Part shown: piece after piece, positions 1 to 11,549 of the stretch | Position numbering within the stretch: the stretch's first letter is position 1 | Layout of the letters: the number at the start of each line of letters is the position of its first letter | NCBI GenBank assembly: GCA_030737835.1 | Contig: CM060849.1 | Location: forward strand, 16,644,334-16,708,333 | Length of the DNA stretch: 64,000 nt | Reading direction: 5' to 3' | Origin: Acorus gramineus | Taxonomy: Eukaryota > Streptophyta > Magnoliopsida > Acorales > Acoraceae | Position numbers and translations under genes: made by a program | Notes under the pieces: generated by a model | What the model was told of the DNA's origin: nothing | Seen by the model: the letters and a program-made list of their open reading frames with translations, nothing else | The model's database searches: none

Positions 1-170
1 ACACCCGATGGGATTAGGTCTAACGGGTTGTCTAAGCGTTCGTGATTGTCTAATTATTATAATTTAATATACATAAATTAACTGAATTTTTTTAAAAAAA
101 TTATAATTTAATTGTCTAACATCCCATCGAACCTAACCCGATCCCCTGAAACTCCACCATCTAACTCTTA

Positions 171-513
171 GGTCCCGTTTGATTGCGCGATTGAACGCGG
201 TTTTATTTTTTGAAAAGCTGAAAAACTAAAATCGTGCAGCCAAACGGGACAGCTTTTTACAGAATCGGAAGCTGGATTCCTTTTAATTTTTCTCTCGAAA
301 TCTGTGTTTTAAAAAGCTCAGAAACAATGCTTTTTGGTTGGAATCGATTTTTTGAATTGAAAAGCAACTTTCTCTGCCAAACATTAAACTCCTTTCAAAT
401 ATTGATTCATGAATTAAAAAAAAAACATCCTAAAAAAGTCAAGGTCTAAAATCATCTTAAAAAGCAGTTTTATTCCAAAAGCTATTTTTCAATCTGTGTT
501 TCCAAACGGACCC
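171..513. mobile_element. MITE (PIF/Harbinger-like), TTA target duplication
   Basis: Begins GGTCCCGTTTGA and ends TCCAAACGGACCC, imperfect inverted termini. It is bounded by TTA at 168-170 and 514-516. No coding capacity. It lies in intron 1 of dehydrogenase copy 1, if exon 1 is upstream of the window. Confidence 0.75.
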
Positions 514-814
514 TTAGTAATCTCTTGTCACCATGAAATAATTGCATTATTTAATATTTCATGGACCATGTTTCGATGTGCAGTTGAACTGCAAGAATCT
601 GAAAATCTCATTATTTTTGTGGAGTTTGAAACACCAAAAAAAAATTGCATAAAAATGTTTGAAATCAGAATAGGGTGTAGAAGAGAAAAAAATATTGAGA
701 TACGCATTTTTGAATAGTTGGAATAGTAGCTTTTCGACTATCGAATCCGCTCAAATGTAAATACAAATAAGATCTCAATTTTGCTTTGCAGGAAAATAAA
801 AACATGGGATTTTT

Positions 815-1080
815 AGTTTTAAGTCCCCACAAACCATCATATTTAGTGATCGATCCCTTCCTTCTTCGTATTTAGGTTTTAGTCCCCAGATTTAAATGAT
901 AGTTCCTTTTTAGTCCCTGAGAGGGACCTCTCCATAAATTATTTAATTTACTTTTTAGTCCCTATGAGGGACCTATCCATGAATTATCCTTTAAATCGGG
1001 GGACTAAAACCTAAATATGAAAAAGGGAGGGATCGATCACTAAATATGATGGTTTGTGGGGACTTAAAACTAAAAATTTC
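815..1080. mobile_element. Fold-back (near-palindromic) element
   Basis: Two arms of about 120-130 nt are reverse complements of each other. The left arm carries TTTTAAGTCCCCACAAACCA, and the right arm ends with its complement. Several TTTAGTCCCTxxGAGGGACC motifs sit at the centre. The transcript would form a long hairpin. Lies in intron 1 of dehydrogenase copy 1. Confidence 0.75.
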
Positions 1081-1230
1081 AAAAAACATTCGTATCATCA
1101 TGTGGCTTTGTAAGTATCATGTGGGTCAGTGTAGAACCTGTTTTTGGGAGTCAACTCCATTACATTCATGTTTTCTCTTTTAGAATGATGTGTTCTGTAA
1201 TCTATTGATGGGTGGCTTTGTTTTGTGCAG

Positions 1231-3706
1231 GGCCACTGGTGACAATGACGTCGCATTGAAGATACTTTACTGTGGAATCTGCCATTCAGACCTCCATGCC
1301 ATAAAAAATGAATGGGGATTCAGCTCCTACCCTGCTGTTCCTGGGTAATATCCTCATCCTTACAGCAGTGGCTCACTGTTGTGATCCAATTCAAACTCCC
1401 TATTGATATTATCTATTTATGTTTGTTAGGGTTTGTTTTAGATTGGGTTGAGAGGAAATAATTGTTAGAAATATTCTCCGAAATTATAAAAAATGTTATA
1501 TCACCATATATAATAATAATTTTGAGGAATTCATATATTCAAATATCAATAATATAAAAACAATAGAATTAAGAGACAAAATATTGTAATCGCTTGATTG
1601 AGAGGCACATATGAGATGATATCTTTAAAATGAACATGTCTGTCATACGCACAGAGTTTCACCAACATGATTCGTTCTCGAAATATATACAACTCGACTT
1701 GCGATTCCACTGACACTCCGAGGTGCGATCAAGTGGAATCCTTAAATCAAATCCTTGTAGTGTCTATACCCAAAATGAAATAAATAAGGTTTGATCAAGA
1801 TCAATAGAAAAGAAATCTTGGGAGAATATAATTAATGAGCCTTGTGTGAAGAAAAAGAAAACAAAATTTTGTTTTCTCTATATATCTCTCAGCATCAAAT
1901 TCAACATCAGATATGGAAGGTCTTTATATAGACCAAATAAGAAACACTATTTGTAACTCCTAAAACGATAACTAATGAAACAAATTAATATTCATATAAT
2001 GACCCTGAATGTGTAACTGCTAAAACGACTAGACAAAAAATATTATGAAATTTGGATCATAATTTAAATATATCTAACAATAATATCTTTGATGGTTTGC
2101 TAAAATAGAGTTCTATCTTTTAGTATGATTATGTATGAGGAGTTTTATTGTGAAATCAGATTTATGGAATAAAATTAGTATTTCTCCTCCTCCTTTCCTG
2201 TCTCTCAAAAAAGCCAAGGTCTCACAACAACCATGCAAGCCATTTGACCATTTTAATGTTAAATTGCTAATGCGAAGGTGTCTTAGCTTCGCTGTATAAT
2301 GAGTTTGAGTTTTTGGAGTAATTTGACCATACCATGGAAAAAGGATATCTCGTTTGGGTAGTGGAATAGGAAGCGAATAGGGTTTAGAGTTTCTGGTTTC
2401 AGATTTTTATTCTACTTTAATATAAAAGTTGATAGAGAGTCCTTTTTTTTTTTTTTTATAGATTATTTTGATCAGTTTAGAGTACAAGCTGTTTGTTAAA
2501 ACTGCTTCAATTCATTTCATGTCACTGCCTCTGCAGGCATGAGATTGTGGGACTGGTGACTGAGGTAGGCTCCAAAGTGAACAAGTTCAAAGTGGGAGAC
2601 AAGGTGGGCGTAGGAGACCTGGTCGGCGCCTGCAACAACACCAACTCCTGCCAAAGCTGCAGTGACGGTTTTGAGAACCACTGCCCAAAGCAGATATTCA
2701 CCTACATGGGCCGCTATTACGACGGATCCGTCACCTATGGAGGTTACTCCGACTGGCTCGTCGTCGAAGATCGCTTCGCCGTCCGGTTCCCCGACTCCCT
2801 TCCAATGGACAGAGCAGCTCCTCTCCTTTGCGCAGGGATCTCAGTCTACAGCCCTCTCAAGCACTTCAACCTCAACGAGCCCGGCAAGCACGTCGGGGTC
2901 GTCGGCCTGGGCGGGCTTGGGCACGTCGCGGTGAAGTTCGCCAAGGCGTTTGGCGCGAAGGTCACGGTGATCAGCACGTCGCCGAGCAAGGAGAAGGATG
3001 CGATCGTGCGTCTGGGGGCTGATGCGTTCTTGGTCAGCAAAAACACTGAGCAACTGCAGGCAAGTTTGAGCAATGATTTTGCTTTTCTCAAAAACGAAAA
3101 GCGTAAATATAATGTCTCTACAAAAACAGACTTAATTGAGTTTTATTAAATCACTCTATTCAAATTCATACTTTTCCAACGAGGTTCCAAGCACAATAGT
3201 AAACATGTTTGTAAAAGTCTACATATCATGGTTTCATTTTCTTCTTGAACTCCGCATGCAGTTGGCGAGGGGAACGATGGACGGGATCATCGATACCGTG
3301 TCGGCGGTCCACCAAATTGTGCCATTGATAAATCTATTGAAGACCCATGGGAAGCTGATCTTCCTCGGCCCGCCGGACAAGCCACTCGAGCTACCGGTGT
3401 TTCCTCTAGTATTAGGTAAGAAAAATAATTCAATCAAGGGTATGAAATTTTTTTAAATTTTAGTGTATCAAAACTAAGCCAATGCATTACTTGGTTGGAT
3501 GATCAGGAGGGAAGGTTATAGCTGGGAGTTGCATTGGTGGGATGAAAGACACGCAGGAGATGATAGACTTCGCGGCGGAGCACAATATAACAGCTGAAGT
3601 TGAGGTCATAAAAATGGATTATGTAAACACAGCCATGGAAAGGCTCGCCAAGAACGACGTGAGATATCGTTTCGTCATTGATGTCGCCGGTACTATCAAG
3701 GCTTGA
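1231..3706 (+). CDS. Cinnamyl-alcohol/mannitol-dehydrogenase-like protein, tandem copy 1 (5' partial)
   Basis: Zinc-dependent, NADP(H)-type alcohol dehydrogenase of the plant CAD/mannitol dehydrogenase branch of the MDR superfamily. These cytosolic enzymes interconvert aldehydes and alcohols of phenylpropanoids or monoterpenoids; the substrate cannot be read from sequence. Visible exons are 1231-1344, 2537-3059, 3262-3415 and 3507-3706 (stop TGA). Exon 1 is not in the window. In copy 2 it lies 1.4 kb upstream of exon 2, so here it should fall just left of position 1. The protein shows the catalytic zinc motif [11 protein letters not shown], four structural-zinc cysteines, LLCAG, the Rossmann motif GLGGLGHVA, the NADP-type loop [10 protein letters not shown] and the family C-terminus [11 protein letters not shown]. 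All four exons match copy 2 in length and phase. The intron after exon 3 uses a GC donor. Intron 2 holds a solo LTR and intron 1 a fold-back element. Confidence 0.9.
1463..2079 (+). mobile_element. Solo LTR of an LTR retrotransposon
   Basis: A 617-bp sequence starting TGTTAGAAATATTC and ending TATCTAACA, flanked by the 5-bp direct repeat ATAAT (1458-1462 and 2080-2084). Internal TATA-like motifs occur around 1880-1940. No internal retroelement domain is present, so this is a solo LTR left by recombination. Copia-like by its ends, but the superfamily is uncertain. It sits in intron 2 of dehydrogenase copy 1 and is absent from copy 2. Confidence 0.75.
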
Positions 3707-6092
3707 TTGGAAGCGTACACATGAATAAAAAAACTTGAGTTGGTTTTCCTCTGCATCATTCAAATGTTTAGTTCTCAAATGTTTTCTAGGGCTTACTATG
3801 AATGAAGGATTTTTCGCAGCCGGGTAAATCGATTGAATCTTCGACAGGTCTATATTCTGATCTATCAAATCATCATGGTAGTATAAAAATATTTAATTTA
3901 AAATGTTAAAAAGTCGGCCCACATGTTATATTGACAATTTTGAAAAATCAGCTATGGATTGATGGATCTTATGACTATATAATTGTAGGTCATGTCAATT
4001 GTATGACAAATGACTTGTACTATTCCCCCAAAAAAACAAAAAACCAAAAAGAATCATTCTTATCAACTTTTTAGAGAGATGTTTCTAGACATCGCAAGCT
4101 TCTTAAGTGTGTGATTTCTATCTTCATTGTCGGAAGTTCTTTGATAGATACTACACCAATTGTTCAATTCAAAGCTCCTTCTAATTTTGCATCTTCTCCA
4201 CTGGTTCTCTATGGGGCTGTGGATGACATGTCTTACTGATTGAGTATATAGATTTTTATTCCACAGTGATGGTGATGATGATAGAAAAACACTAATTTTG
4301 ACACTAATTTTTTTTTATTATTGAATACTACTAGTCTTGTGGTATACTAATCCTCTCTAAACCACAAATATTGAAAATCAGTGTATGGTCCTAATTAATT
4401 GGGAAAAATAAACAAGATAACAAGAAAACAAAATCTGTGTCATTGGGAGATGCTAAATTGAATTGTTTACATGGAAATAACGACAAGTTCAATGAATTTT
4501 TCTCTCACTGGAGCTGTCATGAATGTTATCATAACTAGGTTAGAAAAATATACTAAACAATTTATAATTAGGGGATGATAAATTCAAACATTCCTTAGGT
4601 CACCATTTTTAATTAAATTAATAATTTATGTAATATATATATACACACACAAGATAAGTTAATTATAAAAAATATAAAAATGTATGTATTGAATTCTTTT
4701 AAATATTTTATAAAAACATATATTTCACGTGTAATTATATAATACCTTTAAAAAAAATTGTTATAAAACGTGAAAACTAATATAAAAAAAATTATAAATG
4801 GGTGGCTGCGTGTATGATTTGATGTTTCAAACATGTTCCTTTCCATATATGTACACGCATCTGACAGTACTAAGAACCATACATTTTTTAAATATATGGT
4901 CTAAATTTTATTTGAAAAAAAGGACAATTTGTTTGGTTGCGGAGAGATGTTCATGTGTACCCATGCAAATCACATGATAATAATAAATTATGAAAGGCAA
5001 AAGAAAACTAAAATGGCGAAAGGCGAGATTGAGTTTAGTCGGGTGCTTTATTAATCAATTCATGTGGTCCCAATCAATAATTAAAATGTATTCTAAATAG
5101 TTTCAAAATTTCACGAGTTTACTGTAGGATGAGACACACATCAAATTGAGGAATGACATCATGGTATTAATGAATATAAAGAATTCATCACTAATTGAAT
5201 GTTATCTCAGGATGAACTATTCACGGATAGTTTCCAACACGTGAAATAGTCTCTATTGTACTCATTTGTGTTGTTACACTTATTTTTTTTACGATACAGT
5301 CATATATACATAGTTAAAAATTTAATAAAGACCTCTTTAAATTTTTTTATACCCTTGTTAAACATTGATTCATTCAATTTAAAATAAAATGATATGTATT
5401 TTTTAATAAAATATATACATAATTAGATAATGTTTATTATTTAAAAATAAATAAAAACATATGTAACTTTTGTTTTAGATGGTAAAAAGAGCTTACTATA
5501 ACACTTTCCATAAATATTTGAAAAGAGAGCATGGGGGGAGGAAAAAGGTATACATGTTCATCTCAAGGGGTGAGGAAAAAGAGAATGCTTTACCTTTTCT
5601 TTTCTGGAAAATTTATTCATGGATAAAAAATAGTTATACTGTGTTGGATAATATTAGGGATCAAATATAATAATTTTTGTTATACAATTATTATATACTC
5701 ACATAATTATGGAATACAATGTGTTAGTTGATTTCATATAAACATGACGAGTGCAAATATTATTACAAAATAAATTGAGTGCATCAGTCCATTTCGTAAA
5801 TCCCACAAGTAGTTCCACAGTCACTTATGCATTAGAATACAATAATATAGTATACATTTCACTATAATAGTGTATTTGTACTATAACGGTGTATAAAATT
5901 AATTTTTTTTAAAAAAAATATATCATTGTATCTCAAATTATATATCACTTTTTATAACATTTTACTTGTGATTTTATATTTTTTTTTAAAAAACAACCCG
6001 GTGAGGGCAGCGGATTGAACTACACCTAGAGATGGACTAATCATTTTCTAACGAGTATTGTTAAGTACCGTCTATTTTTTAACCCCAATGTC
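3707..6092. other. Intergenic, AT-rich, no gene seen
   Basis: No conserved coding sequence. The first few hundred bases are the 3' flank of dehydrogenase copy 1. A degenerate copy of the 9.0/63.3-kb repeat family lies at about 5815-5960. The rest shows only short AT-rich low-complexity stretches. Confidence 0.6.
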
Positions 6093-6250
6093 AGTCTACA
6101 TGAATTTTTAAAAAATAATATACTTTATCTAATGAGATATGTAAGCAATGAATTGCATATATGTATTTATAGGGAATGTGAAAAAAAAATATCGAAACAT
6201 GTACCTCATTAATATGAATATATACTCAATCGACACATACGAGACTGAAA
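6093..6250. mobile_element. MITE-like repeat, family A copy 1 (degenerate)
   Basis: Shares with 6305-6545 and 52965-53190 the order: TCTACATGAATTTTTAAAAAATA, then TTGCATATATGTATTTATAG, then CTCATTAATATGAATATATA, then a terminal CGACACATACGAGACTGAAAT. Non-coding; parts of the two halves are mutually complementary. Confidence 0.5.
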
Positions 6251-6304
6251 TTGGGGGTGGAAAAAAAATTGTGTAGCGGTACTTTTTTTCTAAGATAATG
6301 CTAC

Positions 6305-6545
6305 GTCCAATCCCATTTCCAGCATTAATTTCAATTTACATGTGTTTTGAATTTTTTAAAAATAGTATAATTCATTTACTAAGGTATATGCTTTTATAAA
6401 AAAAATGAAGTATATATTCTAATGAATTGCATGAATGCATTTATAAAAAATGTTAAAAAATTGTTTCAAAGCATATAACTTGTTAATGTGAACATATGCG
6501 TCGTTAATTTTTTATCGACGCATATAAGGTTGAAAATGGATATAG
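6305..6545. mobile_element. MITE-like repeat, family A copy 2, in the promoter of dehydrogenase copy 2
   Basis: Same layout as the preceding copy, ending TATCGACGCATATAAGGTTG. Its end lies about 90 nt upstream of the TATA box, so the element makes up the proximal promoter of dehydrogenase copy 2. Confidence 0.5.
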
Positions 6546-6636
6546 GTTTAACTCATCGAATGAGCCTCCTTATGAGGCCCACCCATCGGACCACGGTGTG
6601 GGCCCAATACGCAAAATGCACGATGAGAGTCCCGCC

Positions 6637-6644
6637 TATAAATA
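6637..6644 (+). promoter_or_regulatory. TATA box of dehydrogenase copy 2
   Basis: TATAAATA in a locally GC-richer stretch, 70 nt upstream of the ATG, which leaves room for a 5' UTR of about 40 nt. A TGGGCCCA-type site II-like motif lies about 35 nt upstream (around 6599-6606). Confidence 0.65.
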
Positions 6645-6713
6645 CGCAGCGTTGTCTCACATTTCTCTCCACCAACAAAAGCGAATGTGTGAATTCGAGA
6701 GAGACAGGAGAGA

Positions 6714-9700
6714 ATGTCGAAGAATCCAGAAACAGAGCATCCAAAGTCGGCATTCGGATGGGCGGCGAAGGACTCGTCGGGGATCCTTTCCCCCTTCAAG
6801 TTTTCTAGGAGGTGACGAGTCCTTCAATCGGTTGTTCTTTTCTTTTTCTGGATTTTTAGGGGGTTTTTTTTTGTTGATTTTGAAGTGGATTTTGTGGTTC
6901 TGTCAATCGCATTCGCTGATTCATTTTTTTCTTATTTTTCCAATGTTTTTTCTGTTCAATTCCCTTGATTTTTTCAAGGGGTCTTTTTTTTTTTTTTTTG
7001 GAAGATCTGGTATGTTTTTTTTTTTTTTTTGGACGGTTGTTTATTTTATTTAATTTTATTTTGGTGACGCAAAATTAATCAACTTTTTTTAAAATATACA
7101 TTGATTTTGAAGTGAGTTTTATGGTTCTGTCAATCTCATTTTTTCCTGATTTTTTTGTTGAATTGATGTGATTTTTTTTTGGTTGTGTACTTGTGTTTCT
7201 TGAATTTTGAGGGGCCCTTTTTTTTTTTTTAGAAGATCTGGTGATGTTTTTTTGGACGGATTTTTATTTTATTTTGATGACGCAAAAATAATCAATTTTT
7301 TTTAATAAAATGAAAGATTTCGTTTACTCATCTTTCATATTTAATTTTTTTGTAACTTTTCCAAAAATTAGAGTATAATCTTTTCATTTAATTTTTTACT
7401 TTTGGGATATAATTTGAATATCAGTTGGATTTGATAAATCTGATAATGTGATAACTTTCTTTCTTGCATTATTTAATATCCGTTGGATTTGATAATTCCG
7501 ATAGTGGAGGAGACAGCACAAAAGTGGACTCATATAAATGTTATTTTCACTCCGCTTTTTCTTTATTGTCACCCACTATCCGAGATTTTGGTAAAATTTA
7601 CAACGAAAGGCATTGAAAGTTTGAAACTCCACCATCTATTTCATATTTTATGGATATGTTTGGATGTGTGGTTCAACCGTCTAGATTATGAGAATCCATT
7701 GGCTTTTAAAAATTATTGTTTACGGAGAATGAAATGTTGAAAAAATTGCATTTAAAAAATATTTGAAATCGGATTTGGGACACAAAAACAAAGAACCTGT
7801 TTGAACACATTCGTTATTAATCGAACTGTGTGTTCAGTATTTTCAGAATCCGAGTATCTATATAATTTGAATGAATCATCATAGTTTAATTGTTTGCATG
7901 TATTTCTCATACTTACAGCAGAATATATCTTGAAATTGTTTAATTATTTTCTTATTTTAACTTACTTATCATGCATGATTCTTAAGAACGCACGTATACC
8001 ATACTGAATGAAATCTTTGATAAATATTTATCTTACAGACTTTGTGACTATGCTTAAAGTTGCTATAAGGAGATATTTCTATGTTGGCATATGATTTGTT
8101 TCCACTATGATATGTTCCATTTCTTTTAGTGGGAATCCTGTTTTTTGATGGTAACCTCCATTACATTCTTCCTTTGTTTTGTCTCTTTTAGCATGATGTA
8201 TGTTTTGTAATCTATTGATTGGTGGCTTTGTTTGTGCAGGGCCACGGGTGACAATGATGTCGCATTGAAGATACTTTATTGTGGAGTCTGCCATTCGGAT
8301 TTGCACACCATTAAGAATGAATGGGGATTCAGCTTCTACCCTGTTGTTCCTGGGTAATATCCCATCTTTACAGCAGTAGCTCTTTCCTATTGGGATGGAA
8401 GTATGCAAGGCAATTTAGCAATTTTCATTATTGTTTCTTAGAGGGTGCTTGGTTTCTGTTTAAGTTAATGTTTAATGTTATATTGGTAATGGGAAGGTGT
8501 CTTAGCATCACAGTATAATAAGTTTTAGGCCTCGTTTGATTCTGCTTTTTTAAAGCGATTCCGTTTTTAATTAAGTAGAAAGCTAAAAAGTATTGTCGAA
8601 CACATTCTAAAAAACTGACTTAATTAAAAAATTACTTTCAGTTTTTTAGTGCAAAAAAGTTGATTTTTAAAAAGCGAAAAAAAATCCGCTTTCCAGGAAT
8701 AAGTCTATTTAAGCTACTTTATTCAAAATCTTATTTTTCATACGTATTTTCAAACGGACACTTAGTTTTTTGGAGTAAATTTGATCAGTATATATGATTT
8801 AAAGGCTTATAATCCGTTGAAAATGACCCTCTATTAGAGTTAACTATGGAAAAGGATGTGTGAGTGATTATTGGAATCGGTTTCAATTTGTTATTTTTTT
8901 TTTTTTTAGTTCATGTATTATTTTCAGTTTTTACCACAAGAAAAGTGGGAATCAATTTTTTGAGGAAAGACTGATTGAATTTTTTTTATATATAAAATCT
9001 GTTTTTTAAATGATTTTTCGTGAATTGTTTTTGACAAGGAAAAAAATACACGTAGCCCCATTGTAATCCCAATTGCAATCCATTCCGTTTTTCTTTTTCT
9101 TTTTAAATCATATATAGATATATTCGTTTTTTGAAGTGCATGCTATTATATGAAATGAAGTATATGCTGAGATACAATAGTGTATTTTTTTCATGGTGAA
9201 AAAAAAAAATTGGGTCATATACTATGATAGAACTATACTGCACTATCATAGCGTATAGGACTGCAAAACAGGCTGCAAAAAAAACTGCGTGTATCAGCGC
9301 TCTTTTGACAATTAGTTCCATATTGGGCCTAAGGCCCATTTGGAAACCGATTGTCAAATGGATCTTTGTTTTGCAAAATTTGTCTTTTAGATGATCGATT
9401 CCAAATAGTAATCTTTAAACTTTCGCTTTTTGCTTTTGGTTTCATATTTTAATTTTTCATTTTAAAAGTCAACAAACAACTTTAATGTAAAAGTTGGTTG
9501 AGAGTAGCTTTTAAAGTATTTAAAGTATAATGGGGGGATAGGTAAATTGTTATTGAAAAATTGGTTCGATAAGGGGGGATAGGTAATGAATATTGTGATT
9601 TGGTTTTTCGTGAGCTAGCACAAACAGTGGATCTAACATTGCAACTCTGATGTGAATTCTTATTTTTTACATATGTGGACTATAATATTTGTATTTATGC

Positions 9701-11414
9701 TTCCTTTTGAATGTTCAATTTATGTGTTTTTTTGGTGATGTTGATAGTCAATGTAGAGTGTAACAAGATTTGTGTACACTGCTCAAGTGCTCCTCTGATT
9801 TCATTGAATTTTCACTCACCATGTTATGTCATTTTTCAGGGCTCATCTATTGTTGGGAAACTAAACATTTAGGTTATGTAGTTTATTTTTTGTTTAACAT
9901 GACAGTCAATCCATAATCCACACAAATAAACTTCAGCTTTATCACATTGTTTTCTTTATTGGTTGGAACAGGGTTTTACTAAGGTTAATTCTCTGTCACA
10001 TTGTTAAAGAGCATAATGTGAAATAGGCTTATGTTATCTTGTTTTAAGCATGAGGTGGAGATCTTTTCATAAGCCTTCATGACACCAAATATATTTACTT
10101 TCTTATTATATTTCCTTATGTTAAAAATCATATATTCAACTGCATAGCAACTCCTCAATCTAGAATTGACCGATGCATATATTCAAAGTAGATTGGTCCA
10201 TTCATTTCATGTCACTGCCTCTGCAGGCATGAGATTGTTGGACAGGTGACTGAGGTAGGCTCCAAAGTGAAGAAGTTCAAGGTGGGAGACAAGGTGGGCG
10301 TAGGATGCCTGGTCGGTGCCTGCACCAACCCCAACTCCTGCCAAAGCTGCACTGATGGTTTTGAGAACCATTGCCCAAAGCTTATATTCACCTACATGGG
10401 CCGCCACCGCGACGGAACCATCACCTATGGCGGGTACTCCGATTGGCTTGTCGTGGAAGAGCACTTTGCTGTCCGGTTTCCCGACTCGCTTCCAATGGAT
10501 AGAGCAGCACCTCTGCTTTGCGCGGGTATCACAGTCTACAGCCCGCTCAAGCGATTCAACCTCAATGAGCCAGGCAAGCACATCGGGGTCGTCGGCCTGG
10601 GCGGGCTCGGGCATGTTGCGGTGAAGTTCGCCAAGGCATTTGGCACGAAGGTCACGGTGATCAGCACGTCACCGAGCAAGGAGAAGGAGGCAATCGAACA
10701 TCTGGGGGCTGATGCGTTCTTGGTCAGCAAAAATTCTGAGCAAATGCAGGCAAGATTTAAAGACCATTGAATAGAGTCATTTCATCTTGAACATTTTATT
10801 GAAGTTTATCATGGTTTCATTTTTTGCTGGAACCGTGCAGTCGGCGATGGGGACGATGGATGGGATCATCGATACTGTCTCGGCGGTCCACCAAATTGTG
10901 CCATTGATAAATCTATTGAAGCCCCATGGGAAGCTGATCTTCCTCGGCCTGCCAGAGAAGCCTCTCGAGTTGCCGGTGTTTCCTCTGATATTGGGTAAGA
11001 AAAATCTGGAGAAGAGCCAAACTATTATAAAAATGGATTTTTTTTTCAAATCAATACATGCTTGGATGACTGACATATATGGAATTTCTATAAAATCCTT
11101 TATAAACACGTGTCATCCATCCAAGCATATACTTATGGGATTCCTATCCGTATGTGCTGATATGGAAAATAATATTCAAAACTGAGCCAATGCATTACTT
11201 GGTTGGATGATCAGGAGGGAAGGTTATAGCTGGGAGTTGCATTGGTGGGATGAAAGACACGCAGGAGATGATAGACTTCGCAGCGGAGCACAATATATCA
11301 GCTGAAGTTGAGGTCATAAAAATGGATTATGTAAACACAGCCATGGAAAGGCTCGCCAAGAACGACGTGAGATACCGTTTTGTCATCGATGTTGCCGGTA
11401 CCATCAAGGCCTGA
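6714..11414 (+). CDS. Cinnamyl-alcohol/mannitol-dehydrogenase-like protein, tandem copy 2 (complete)
   Basis: Same family as copy 1 and complete. Exons are 6714-6811, 8240-8353, 10227-10749, 10841-10994 and 11215-11414, giving 1,089 nt and 362 aa, the usual CAD length. The start ATG lies about 70 nt after a TATA box and opens with [20 protein letters not shown], typical of the family. Catalytic zinc ligands are Cys50 (CHSD), His72 (GHE) and Cys169 (LLCAG). Structural-zinc cysteines are Cys103, Cys109, Cys112 and Cys120, spaced C-x5-C-x2-C-x7-C instead of the usual C-x2-C-x2-C-x7-C. The Rossmann motif GLGGLG and the Ser-containing loop [12 protein letters not shown] indicate NADP(H) use. The intron after exon 3 begins GCAAGA, a GC-AG intron in the same place as in copy 1. 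The exact substrate is undetermined; CAD, mannitol dehydrogenase and 8-hydroxygeraniol dehydrogenase cannot be told apart by eye. Confidence 0.93.
6874..7304 (+). repeat. Tandem duplication of about 210 bp in intron 1 of dehydrogenase copy 2
   Basis: Unit 1 (about 6874-7098) and unit 2 (about 7101-7304) both run from GATTTTGAAGTG, through GGTTCTGTCAATC, GAAGATCTGGT and GGACGG, to GACGCAAAA and AATCAA, in the same order. Both are T-rich. Confidence 0.75.
8528..8761. mobile_element. MITE (PIF/Harbinger-like), intron 2 of dehydrogenase copy 2
   Basis: Begins GGCCTCGTTTGATT and ends TTTTCAAACGGACAC, imperfect inverted termini. It is flanked by TTA at 8525-8527 and 8762-8764. No coding capacity. 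Confidence 0.75.
9040..9310. mobile_element. Short interspersed repeat, family B
   Basis: About 270 bp, closely paralleled at 63280-63560. Shared landmarks are CACGTAG near the left end, AAGTGCATGCTATTA, GAGATACA(A/T)TAGTGTATTTT, CACTATCATA, GCTGCAAAA and GTATCAGC(A/G)CTC at the right end. A degenerate reverse copy lies at 11550-11780. Non-coding; class uncertain. Confidence 0.6.
9333..9580. mobile_element. Degenerate MITE related to the element at 14296-14526 (reverse orientation)
   Basis: Starts GGCCCATTTGGAAACCGATT after TAA. It tracks the reverse complement of the 14.3-kb element through GATTCCAAATAGTA and TTTTAAAAGTCAACAAACAA. The right end is blurred by a duplicated GGGGGGATAGGTAA motif. 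The right boundary is approximate. Confidence 0.5.
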
Positions 11415-11549
11415 TTGAGATCTGGGTTTCATGGTTCCTGTGTTTTGAATACTGAACTTGATTGATGAAATTGCTTATAGTGAGAGCAGGTTATTGCTGA
11501 TAGTATTTTGTGGGAGCAGGTTATTGCTGATATCATAATTTTTTTACTT

